In this document: one piece after another, positions 1-7,088 of the stretch
How positions within the stretch are numbered: the first letter of the stretch is position 1
How the letters are laid out: every line of letters starts with the position of its first letter
From: Candidatus Methylopumilus planktonicus
GTDB lineage: Bacteria; Pseudomonadota; Gammaproteobacteria; Burkholderiales; Methylophilaceae
DNA: 64,000 bases
Assembly: GCF_000981505.1 (NCBI RefSeq)
Contig: NZ_LN827929.1
Span: forward strand, 62,001-126,000
Direction of reading: 5' to 3'
Notes under the pieces: generated by a model
Told to the model about the DNA's origin: nothing
Database searches by the model: none
The model's input: only the letters and a program-made list of their open reading frames with translations
Program-made: the position numbers and the translations under genes

Positions 1-59
1 ATCTTATGTTTGATTTTCCAGAGATTTCTGGGCTTGATCTTGTGCCCTTGATGCCATAA
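1..59 (+). CDS. argC: N-acetyl-gamma-glutamyl-phosphate reductase, C-terminal end (partial)
   Basis: An open frame enters from the left edge and stops with TAA at 57-59. The last residues read LMFDFPEISGLDLVPLMP. ArgC proteins commonly end with a NLMFGxxExxGLxxxPLxP-type tail, so this is probably the end of the arginine-biosynthesis reductase that acts on N-acetylglutamyl phosphate. Only about 18 residues are visible and no catalytic residue can be checked. It lies 12 bases before the next gene on the same strand, so the two are probably co-transcribed. Confidence 0.5.
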   Translation, partial: LMFDFPEISGLDLVPLMP

Positions 60-71
60 AGTGTTGTTTCT

Positions 72-437
72 ATGAGAAAAGTTAAGCGAACCTATAGAAA
101 ATATTTTGGCGTCACCCGCCGAAGAATGCGTATTAAAACAGGCGCTTCTTGGCACACCTATTTGATGATTGCAGTCTTCTCATTTATAGGCGGCGCAGGC
201 TTGACTTATTGGGAATTAAACGGTGGCTCAGTGATTGGCTTTATTTCAAAAATTGAAGCATTAGAATCGGAGAATCAATCCATACAAGGCCAGTTATTAC
301 AACAAAAAATTGAGATCCAGCTCAAATCGATTTCAGGTGATAAAGTTTCAGGCGATATTTCTAAGCTTCAAGAAGAAAATAATAAGCTAAAAGAAGACAT
401 TCTTTTTTACGAAAAAATTGTAGGCAAGAAACGATAA
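72..437 (+). CDS. Small membrane protein with coiled coil (DUF6776-like, short)
   Basis: 121 residues. A very basic N-terminus (residues 1-28, many Arg/Lys) precedes one hydrophobic segment at about 29-47. A Glu/Gln/Lys-rich region at about 58-115 then looks like a coiled coil. The topology suggests an inner-membrane anchor with a periplasmic coiled coil. It sits between the argC end and bactofilin, a place where other betaproteobacteria carry a longer protein I recall as DUF6776. If it belongs to that family it lacks the C-terminal part. No function is assigned; a role with the bactofilin scaffold is only suggested by adjacency (10 bases apart). Confidence 0.75.
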   Translation: MRKVKRTYRKYFGVTRRRMRIKTGASWHTYLMIAVFSFIGGAGLTYWELNGGSVIGFISKIEALESENQSIQGQLLQQKIEIQLKSISGDKVSGDISKLQEENNKLKEDILFYEKIVGKKR

Positions 438-447
438 AGGATATTTC

Positions 448-834
448 ATGTTTTTTAATAAAAAAAATAAAGCGCGTACGATCGATACGCTGATTGATAA
501 AGACATTTCGGTGCGTGGCAATGTGACTTATTCAGGGGGGATTCGTGTGGATGGTTCAATTCAAGGCAACCTCACTGAACTTCCAGGCACAGCAGGCACT
601 CTTATTATGGGTAATAAGAGTCGTATTAAGGGAAATATTTCCGCACATACGGCTATTATTGGCGGAGATGTGAATGGTAATATCATATGTGCTGAATATT
701 TAGAGCTTCATGCAAATGCCAAAATCATGGGCGATATCGAATATAAGGTGATAGAAATTCATGCAGGTGCTAAAGTGTATGGACGGCTTAAAGAAGTAGC
801 TAAAGATTATCAGATACAAAAAAAGAAAGAATGA
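448..834 (+). CDS. Bactofilin family polymer-forming cytoskeletal protein
   Basis: 128 residues with the bactofilin (CcmA/DUF583) pattern. A short basic N-terminal tail leads into a right-handed beta-helix of repeats with spaced Gly/Val/Ile: GNVTYSGGIRVDGSIQGN, SRIKGNISAHTAIIGGDVNGNI and AKIMGDIEYKVIEIHAGAKVYG. Bactofilins self-assemble without nucleotides into membrane-associated filaments used in cell shape and envelope organisation. A clear AAGGA ribosome binding site precedes the ATG. It is encoded between the small coiled-coil membrane protein and erpA on one strand with gaps of 10-12 bases, so an operon is likely. Confidence 0.9.
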   Translation: MFFNKKNKARTIDTLIDKDISVRGNVTYSGGIRVDGSIQGNLTELPGTAGTLIMGNKSRIKGNISAHTAIIGGDVNGNIICAEYLELHANAKIMGDIEYKVIEIHAGAKVYGRLKEVAKDYQIQKKKE

Positions 835-846
835 GGAGTAAATATT

Positions 847-1212
847 ATGAATCAAATCGTTGAATCAAAAGAAATGGAAATGCCAACCCCGCTTATTTTT
901 ACAGATAATGCTGTAAAAAAGGTCAAGGCATTGATTGAAGAAGAAGGTCAGCCAGAGTTAAAACTTCGTGTATTTGTAAGTGGTGGCGGATGTTCAGGAT
1001 TTCAATATGGATTTACATTTGAAGAAACTACGAATGAAGATGATACGCAAGTCACAAAAGATTCAGTGACTTTGCTCATTGACCCTATGAGTTTGCAGTA
1101 TTTAATGGGCGCTGAAATTGATTACCAAGACAGTGTTCAAGGCTCGCAATTTGTTATTAAGAATCCAAACGCACAAACAACATGCGGTTGTGGTTCTTCC
1201 TTCTCAGCTTAA
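847..1212 (+). CDS. erpA: Iron-sulfur cluster insertion protein ErpA
   Basis: 121-residue A-type Fe-S carrier. The three cluster-binding cysteines are visible: C49 in GGGCSGFQYGF, and C113 and C115 in the TTCGCGSSFS end. It receives Fe-S clusters from the scaffold and passes them to apo-enzymes in the cytoplasm. The start at 847 is supported by GAGGAG about nine bases upstream. This makes the N-terminus some ten residues longer than in E. coli. The gene ends two bases before the end of the convergent gltA and no terminator hairpin is visible between them. Confidence 0.95.
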   Translation: MNQIVESKEMEMPTPLIFTDNAVKKVKALIEEEGQPELKLRVFVSGGGCSGFQYGFTFEETTNEDDTQVTKDSVTLLIDPMSLQYLMGAEIDYQDSVQGSQFVIKNPNAQTTCGCGSSFSA

Positions 1213-1214
1213 CG

Positions 1215-2501
1215 CTAATTATTTTTAGGAACGTCGCGTCGAGGTTTACCTGTGTAAACTTGGCGTGGCCTGCCAATTTTATTGCCAGGCTGACCTACCA
1301 TTTCATTCCATTGAGCGACCCAGCCAGCTGTTCTTGCAAGTGCAAATACGGCAGTAAACATTGAATTAGGAATCCCCATAGCTCGCATCACAATGCCAGA
1401 ATAGAAATCCACATTGGGATAAAGTTTTTTCTCAATGAAGTATTCATCCTCGAGTGCAATTTGTTCTAACTTCATCGCAAGTTTAAAAATAGGATCATCT
1501 TTTAAACCAAGTTCATTGAGAACTTCATGGCAGGTCTTGCGCATAATTTCTGCACGTGGATCTTTGTTGCGATAAATACGATGACCAAAGCCCATCATAC
1601 GGAATGAATCATCTTTATCTTTTGCGCGTTTGATAAATGCACCAATACGACTTTCATCTTCAATTTCTTCGAGCATTTTCAAAGTAGCTTCGTTTGCACC
1701 GCCGTGCGCTGGACCCCAAAGAGATGCAATGCCTGCAGCGATACATGCAAAAGGGTTTGCCCCTGAAGAGCCCGCGAGTCTTACTGTAGAAGTTGATGCA
1801 TTTTGTTCATGGTCTGCATGAAGAATTAAAATACGCTCAAAAGCTTTAGCGAGTACAGGGTTAATTTTGTATTCTTCACATGGCGTTGCAAACATCATAT
1901 GCATAAAATTCTCAGCATAATTTAAATGATTTTGTGGGTAGGTAAATGGTTGCCCTGATCGATATTTGAAACTCCAAGCTGCTATCGTAGGAACCTTTGC
2001 TAATAATTGGTGTGCTGCGATTAAACGATGTTGGGCGTCTGAGACATCCATACTATCGTTATAGAACGCAGACATAGAGCCTACGACACCTACCATAACA
2101 GCCATAGGGTGAGCATCACGTCTAAACCCACGAAAAATATTATTGAGCTGATCGTGGAGCATTGTATGGCGAGTAATGGTAGTCGAAAATGTTTCTTTTT
2201 CTTGTGGTTTTGGTAATTCACCATGCATCAAGAGATAGGCCACATCTAAGAAGTCATAATGTTCTGCAAGCTGTTCAATAGGGTAGCCACGATAAAGTAA
2301 AAGACCTTTGTCGCCATCAATAAAAGTGATTTCAGAGCTACACGAAGCCGTCGACATAAAACCAGGGTCATAACTAAAGATTTGATGAGTCCCTAATTGG
2401 CGAATATCAATCGCATCATTACCCATGGTACTTTTTACCAAAGGCAATTCTATGGATGTTGATTCTTGATCGAAGTTTAATGTGACTTTAGTTGATTTCA
2501 T
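1215..2501 (-). CDS. gltA: Citrate synthase (type II)
   Basis: 428 residues, the usual length of hexameric type II citrate synthases. It condenses oxaloacetate and acetyl-CoA into citrate. Catalytic regions are visible: the histidine in ILHADHEQNASTSTVR, the histidine in MGFGHRIYRNKDPRA, and the Asp-containing YPNVDFYSGIVMRAMG segment. The C-terminal RPRQVYTG segment is also typical. In obligate methylotrophs the enzyme usually feeds glutamate synthesis rather than a full cycle; that is family knowledge, not seen here. On the minus strand a TATAAT (2532-2537) lies 30 bases before the ATG. Confidence 0.97.
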   Translation of the reverse strand: MKSTKVTLNFDQESTSIELPLVKSTMGNDAIDIRQLGTHQIFSYDPGFMSTASCSSEITFIDGDKGLLLYRGYPIEQLAEHYDFLDVAYLLMHGELPKPQEKETFSTTITRHTMLHDQLNNIFRGFRRDAHPMAVMVGVVGSMSAFYNDSMDVSDAQHRLIAAHQLLAKVPTIAAWSFKYRSGQPFTYPQNHLNYAENFMHMMFATPCEEYKINPVLAKAFERILILHADHEQNASTSTVRLAGSSGANPFACIAAGIASLWGPAHGGANEATLKMLEEIEDESRIGAFIKRAKDKDDSFRMMGFGHRIYRNKDPRAEIMRKTCHEVLNELGLKDDPIFKLAMKLEQIALEDEYFIEKKLYPNVDFYSGIVMRAMGIPNSMFTAVFALARTAGWVAQWNEMVGQPGNKIGRPRQVYTGKPRRDVPKNN

Positions 2502-2531
2502 TTTTGAAAAATAAAATTAATTATTAAATGA

Positions 2532-2537
2532 ATTATA
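2532..2537 (-). promoter_or_regulatory. Candidate -10 element for gltA
   Basis: The minus strand reads TATAAT here, about 30 bases before the gltA start. I see no good -35 hexamer at the expected distance, so the promoter call rests on the -10 alone. Confidence 0.4.
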
Positions 2538-2568
2538 ACTTCTCATAACACTTTTGCTAGCGCTATCT

Positions 2569-3666
2569 TTAGGCGGGATATATTGCACCTAAAATACGCA
2601 AGCCTTTAGCGCCAGTGACTTGAGGTAAGTTACCCGCTTTTAAAAATAGTGTTTGTTTTGCAAGCCATGCAAATGCAGCAGCTTCCACATGTTGTGTCGG
2701 CATGCCAAGGGCATCGGTGAGCTGGATTTTTATTTGAGGCATTAATGATTTTAATCGCTCAACTAAAAAACTATTTAAAGCGCCACCACCACACAAATAA
2801 ATTTCTATGATATTTGCGTTATGAGTACCTATCGCTTTTGAAATACTTAATGCGGTGAGTTCCAATAGCGTTCTTTGGATATCATGAGTGGGGTAAGATT
2901 TTTGTAAGTGTTTGTTGAGCCAAGCTTCATTAAAGTGATCGCGACCTGTGCTTTTGGGCGCAGTTTTTTCAAAATAAGAATCTTTAAAAAATGCATCAAG
3001 AAGCGTTTGAATAAGCTCGCCTTCCTTAGCCCAAGAACCATCCTCATCGAATGCTTTACGAAGGTGCTTTTGACTCCAGTGATCTAATAAAAGATTGCCA
3101 GGCCCACTATCAAAGCCTGATACTGAAGTTTCGGGATTTAATAGGGTGATGTTGGCAATCCCACCAATATTTACAATCGCACGATGCGTTGTTGGGTGTG
3201 AAAAAATTTCTTTATGAAATGCAGGCACTAAGGGAGCGCCTTGTCCGCCAGCTGCAACATCACGACTGCGAAAATCAGCAATCACATTGATATAAGAAAG
3301 CTCAGCTAAGAGCGCAGGATTTCCAATTTGCAAGGTGAAGCCTTTTTGTGGCTGATGTCGAATGGTTTGTCCATGAAACCCAATCGCTTTGACGTCTTTG
3401 GGTGTAGTGCCTGTTTTTTTAAGTAAAGCTTCAATAGCTTGATAGGCTTTTTGGCTCAATATATTACCTGCGATGAGGCTATCTTCGAGCTCATTGGTAT
3501 ACGGTAAATGAAGTCCTAAAAGACTTTTTTTCAATGTATCTTCGTAGGGGACATAACTATGACCCATAATTTTGATGTCTTGAGGCGAATCACCAAAATT
3601 AACAAGCACAGCATCCATCCCATCAAGGCTGGTGCCAGACATAAGACCTATAAATAATTCATTCAT
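2569..3666 (-). CDS. anmK: Anhydro-N-acetylmuramic acid kinase
   Basis: AnmK phosphorylates and opens 1,6-anhydroMurNAc during peptidoglycan recycling. The protein begins MNELFIGLMSGTSLDGMDAV, the family's N-terminal ATP-binding signature, and carries DFRSRDVAAGGQGAPLVPAFH with the catalytic Asp, then IVNIGGIANITLL and GFDSGPGN. The frame stays open to 3762, but I chose the ATG at 3664-3666 because family homology starts there. The longer start would also leave only 11 bases to the divergent tyrS. With this start the protein is 365 residues, a normal length. Another in-frame ATG lies at 3703-3705. Confidence 0.93.
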   Translation of the reverse strand: MNELFIGLMSGTSLDGMDAVLVNFGDSPQDIKIMGHSYVPYEDTLKKSLLGLHLPYTNELEDSLIAGNILSQKAYQAIEALLKKTGTTPKDVKAIGFHGQTIRHQPQKGFTLQIGNPALLAELSYINVIADFRSRDVAAGGQGAPLVPAFHKEIFSHPTTHRAIVNIGGIANITLLNPETSVSGFDSGPGNLLLDHWSQKHLRKAFDEDGSWAKEGELIQTLLDAFFKDSYFEKTAPKSTGRDHFNEAWLNKHLQKSYPTHDIQRTLLELTALSISKAIGTHNANIIEIYLCGGGALNSFLVERLKSLMPQIKIQLTDALGMPTQHVEAAAFAWLAKQTLFLKAGNLPQVTGAKGLRILGAIYPA

Positions 3667-3773
3667 GTGTAGGATTGTAAATGGTTTATTTCCGCTATTT
3701 TCCATATTGGTAAAATAATTTAGGCTAAAATGATTGCAATTATTAAACTTCAATAAAACCATCGGAAATATTT

Positions 3774-4973
3774 GTGGCTACTGAAATCAATCAAGCGTTA
3801 GCACTCATCAAACGAGGCGCCGAAGAAATTCTTCTAGAAGAAGAGCTTCTCGAAAAACTTAAAAAAGGTAAGCCTTTAAGAGTTAAGGCCGGCTTTGATC
3901 CTACAGCACCTGATCTTCATTTAGGCCATACTGTTTTATTAAATAAACTAAGACAGTTTCAGGACTTAGGCCATCATGTTTTATTTTTAATTGGCGACTT
4001 TACGGGCATGATTGGCGACCCCACTGGCAAAAGTGCAACACGCCCCCCTTTATCTCAAGATGAAGTGAAAAAAAATGCTGAGAGCTATGCCGATCAAGTT
4101 TTTAAAATATTAAAGCGCGACCAAACCGAGGTTGTTTTTAATTCAAAATGGCTGACTGATTTAGGTGCGGCAGGCATGCTTAAATTAGCTGCAAGCCATA
4201 CAGTAGCTCGTATGTTAGAGCGCGATGATTTTAGTAAAAGATATAAAGCCAATCAGCCCATCGCTATTCATGAATTTCTATATCCCCTTCTTCAGGGTTA
4301 TGACTCGGTGGCATTGAAAGCAGACGTGGAATTAGGTGGTACTGATCAAAAATTTAATTTATTAATGGGTCGCGAGTTACAAAAGCAATCAGGTCAATCT
4401 CCCCAGTGTGTCATTACCATGCCGCTTCTCGAAGGTTTGGATGGGGTACAAAAAATGTCTAAATCCTTGGGCAATTACATAGGGATTAATGAAGCACCTG
4501 AAATCATATTTGCAAAAATTATGTCAGTTTCAGATGAATTAATGTGGCGATATATTGAGCTACTTTCTTTTGCATCCATGGATGAGATTGCAGGCTGGAA
4601 AGCGCAGGTCAAAGCAGGTCAAAATCCTCGCGACATTAAAGTCATTTTTGCCCAAGAAATTGTGGCGCGCTTTCATTCAAAAGAGGCTGCTATTGAGGCG
4701 TTAGAAAATTTTGAGACGCGCTCTAAAGGAGGTATTCCAGACAATATCCCTGAAGTAAATATCACGATTCAAGCTGATACAATTGGCATTTTGCAGCTTC
4801 TTAAAGAAGCCTCGCTTGTGGCGAGCACATCTGAAGCCATGCGCCTCATCGAGGGCGGCGGCATAAAAATTGATGGAGAGCGTCTTGAAGATGGTAAAAA
4901 AATGATTTCTAAAAATAGTGAATTTGTGGCCCAGGTGGGCAAGCGAAAATTCGCAAAGATTAAAGTTCTTTAA
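3774..4973 (+). CDS. tyrS: Tyrosyl-tRNA synthetase
   Basis: 399 residues, class I aminoacyl-tRNA synthetase charging tRNA-Tyr. The HIGH-type motif is HLGHT at residues 49-53 and the second signature is KMSKS in LDGVQKMSKSLGN, near residue 230. A C-terminal S4-like RNA-binding domain follows (EAMRLIEGGGIKIDGERL). The start codon is GTG at 3774. The gene is divergent from anmK, and the gap between them is the only room for both promoters. Confidence 0.97.
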   Translation: MATEINQALALIKRGAEEILLEEELLEKLKKGKPLRVKAGFDPTAPDLHLGHTVLLNKLRQFQDLGHHVLFLIGDFTGMIGDPTGKSATRPPLSQDEVKKNAESYADQVFKILKRDQTEVVFNSKWLTDLGAAGMLKLAASHTVARMLERDDFSKRYKANQPIAIHEFLYPLLQGYDSVALKADVELGGTDQKFNLLMGRELQKQSGQSPQCVITMPLLEGLDGVQKMSKSLGNYIGINEAPEIIFAKIMSVSDELMWRYIELLSFASMDEIAGWKAQVKAGQNPRDIKVIFAQEIVARFHSKEAAIEALENFETRSKGGIPDNIPEVNITIQADTIGILQLLKEASLVASTSEAMRLIEGGGIKIDGERLEDGKKMISKNSEFVAQVGKRKFAKIKVL

Positions 4974-5010
4974 TGTGAAGGATCATATTGATTTTGAATG
5001 AACTTTTGAT

Positions 5011-5038
5011 TTCAATTATCTGAATTTATTGGTATAAT
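5011..5038 (+). promoter_or_regulatory. Candidate promoter of the rimP-nusA-infB operon
   Basis: TTCAAT at 5011-5016 and TATAAT at 5033-5038 with a 16-base spacer. It lies just upstream of the leader hairpin and 80 bases before rimP. The -10 is perfect; the -35 is moderate. Confidence 0.6.
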
Positions 5039-5055
5039 TCGGCGTGAAAATATTG

Positions 5056-5077
5056 ATGGGCTTTAAGCCCATTTTTT
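5056..5077 (+). terminator. Leader hairpin with U-tract before rimP (possible attenuator)
   Basis: ATGGGC and GCCCAT (5056-5061, 5067-5072) form a short stem followed by six T. This has the shape of an intrinsic terminator, but it lies between the promoter at 5011-5038 and rimP, inside the operon leader. The rimP-nusA operon of many proteobacteria has a structured leader (rimP-leader in Rfam), and nusA is autoregulated. An attenuator is therefore plausible but unproven. Confidence 0.55.
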
Positions 5078-5119
5078 GTTTCTGCAACTTGGGGAATTTT
5101 AGGAAATCAGCCTTGTAAG

Positions 5120-5560
5120 ATGGAAAAGCTTGAAACATTAATTGAAAAAACCGTACAGCAACTCGGCTATGAGTTGGCAGATTTGGAGATTTCAAATCGA
5201 GGAAAGCTTTTGCGTGTTTATATTGATAAGCCTGATTCAGTGACGATTGATGATTGCACTTTAGTGAGCAACCATTTAGGCCACGTTCTTACCGTAGAGC
5301 AGGATTTAGATTACGACCGACTAGAGGTTTCATCCCCTGGTATGGATCGCGTGTTAAAGAAATTAGCTGATTTTGAACGCTTTAAAGGTGAGCGGGCTTC
5401 TGTGAAGTTAAGAATGCCTTTAGATGCGCGTAAAAATTTTTTAGGCACGATTGATGGGACAGAAAAAGATACTGTCCTTTTGTTGTGCGAGGGTGAGCTC
5501 TATCGCTTCGCTTTATCAAATATTGATAAAGCTCGATTGAGCCCAGAATTTAAACGTTAG
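5120..5560 (+). CDS. rimP: Ribosome maturation factor RimP
   Basis: 146 residues, cytoplasmic factor for 30S subunit maturation. The N-terminal alpha/beta domain (ETLIEKTVQQLGYELADLEI, LRVYIDKPDSVTIDDC) and the SSPGMDRVLKK linker to the C-terminal SH3-like domain are typical. It is the first gene of the rimP-nusA-infB-rbfA-truB cluster, 22 bases before nusA, in the classic order shared by most proteobacteria. Confidence 0.95.
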   Translation: MEKLETLIEKTVQQLGYELADLEISNRGKLLRVYIDKPDSVTIDDCTLVSNHLGHVLTVEQDLDYDRLEVSSPGMDRVLKKLADFERFKGERASVKLRMPLDARKNFLGTIDGTEKDTVLLLCEGELYRFALSNIDKARLSPEFKR

Positions 5561-5582
5561 AAAATGAGTTGCGGAGATTGAG

Positions 5583-7049
5583 ATGAGTCGCGAGATTTTA
5601 TTGTTAGTAGATGCTTTAGCCCATGAAAAAAATGTGAACAAAGATGTGGTCTTTGAGGCTCTTGAGTCAGCCTTGGCTTCAGCTACAAAGAAAAAAAATA
5701 CAGAAGATATTGATGTGCGCGTTGAAATTGATCGTGACACAGGTGAATATAAATCTTTTAGACGTTGGACTTTTTTAAATGATGAGCTCATTGAGAATGA
5801 ACACGCTCAAATTTCTCTTCTAGATCCTCGCGCTGAAGGCAAGGTTGAAAACGATACGATTGAAGTGCCTTTGGAGTCGATTGAATTTGGACGTATCGGC
5901 GCACAAGCTGCAAAACAAGTCATCTTACAAAAAGTACGCGAAGCTGAAAGAGAACAAATTTTAGAAGATTTCTTGGGCCGCAATGAAAAATTAGTCACCG
6001 GTGTAATCAAACGCATGGATCGCGGCAATGGGATCATTGAAGTGGGTCGTATTGAAGCGGTCCTTCCCCGCGATCAAATGATTCCTAAAGAAAATTTACG
6101 TATTGGCGATCGTGTAAGAGCCTATCTGACAAACGTTGAAAGAAGTCATCGCGGACCACAGCTTATTTTATCTAGAACAGCACCTGAATTTCTTGTGCGT
6201 TTATTTGAACTTGAAGTACCAGAAATTGAAGAAGGCCTGCTAGAAATTAAATCGGCATCACGTGACCCAGGGTTGCGTTCAAAAATTGCTGTGAAAGCAA
6301 ACGATCAAAGAATTGATCCAGTAGGCACATGTGTAGGTATGCGAGGATCAAGGGTTCAAGCAGTGACAGGTGAACTTGCAGGAGAGCGTGTCGATATTGT
6401 TTTATGGTCCATGGAGCCAGCACAGTTTGTGATCAATGCGATGGCACCGGCTGAAGTTTCAAGCATTGTGGTCGATGAAGAAAAACACAGTATGGATGTT
6501 GTAGTGAATGAAGAAAATTTAGCGCAAGCAATTGGGCGAAATGGACAAAACGTTCGCCTTGCCTCCGAGCTCACAGGTTGGAATATTAATATTCTGACAG
6601 AAGAAGAGTCCTCTAAGAAAAATGAAGAAGAATATGCAAGTACGAGCCAATTATTCATGGCGAAACTTGATGTGGACGAAGATGTGGCCGACATTCTTGT
6701 GCAAGAAGGATTTAGCACGCTAGAAGAAATTGCTTATGTGCCATTGCAAGAGATGTTAGAGATCGAAGCGTTCGATGAAGACACGGTGAATGAACTTCGT
6801 TCGCGCGCACGTGCAGCTCTTCTCACTGAAGCGATTGCAAAAGAAGAAAAAGTTGAAGAAGCGGCAGAAGACCTTCTCACAATGGAAGGCATGGATGACG
6901 CTACGGCTAACCTTCTTGCTTCAAAAGGTATTTCGAAAATGGATGATCTTGCAGATCTTGCTGTAGATGAATTGGTTGAAATGACTTCAATGGATGAAGA
7001 GCGTGCGAAACAGTTAATCATGACTGCTAGAGCGCCTTGGTTTGTTTAA
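5583..7049 (+). CDS. nusA: Transcription termination/antitermination factor NusA
   Basis: 488 residues with the full proteobacterial layout. An N-terminal RNA-polymerase-binding domain is followed by an S1 domain (about 130-200), then KH1 and KH2 (GTCVGMRGSRVQAVTGELAG and AIGRNGQNVRLASELTGW). Two C-terminal acidic helix-hairpin repeats follow (about 350-485). It modulates pausing, termination and antitermination. The start is preceded by GGAGAT. It is encoded in the rimP-infB operon, with infB 39 bases downstream. Confidence 0.97.
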   Translation: MSREILLLVDALAHEKNVNKDVVFEALESALASATKKKNTEDIDVRVEIDRDTGEYKSFRRWTFLNDELIENEHAQISLLDPRAEGKVENDTIEVPLESIEFGRIGAQAAKQVILQKVREAEREQILEDFLGRNEKLVTGVIKRMDRGNGIIEVGRIEAVLPRDQMIPKENLRIGDRVRAYLTNVERSHRGPQLILSRTAPEFLVRLFELEVPEIEEGLLEIKSASRDPGLRSKIAVKANDQRIDPVGTCVGMRGSRVQAVTGELAGERVDIVLWSMEPAQFVINAMAPAEVSSIVVDEEKHSMDVVVNEENLAQAIGRNGQNVRLASELTGWNINILTEEESSKKNEEEYASTSQLFMAKLDVDEDVADILVQEGFSTLEEIAYVPLQEMLEIEAFDEDTVNELRSRARAALLTEAIAKEEKVEEAAEDLLTMEGMDDATANLLASKGISKMDDLADLAVDELVEMTSMDEERAKQLIMTARAPWFV

Positions 7050-7088
7050 AGGTACATTCACCCTACGATGAATATTATGAGGTACTAA

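Noticed and set aside
1182..1821. Plus-strand ORFs over gltA
   Set aside because: They overlap a strong citrate synthase gene and resemble no family.
5516..7021. Minus-strand ORFs opposite rimP and nusA
   Set aside because: They are low-complexity Ser/Arg-rich shadows of well-supported genes on the plus strand.
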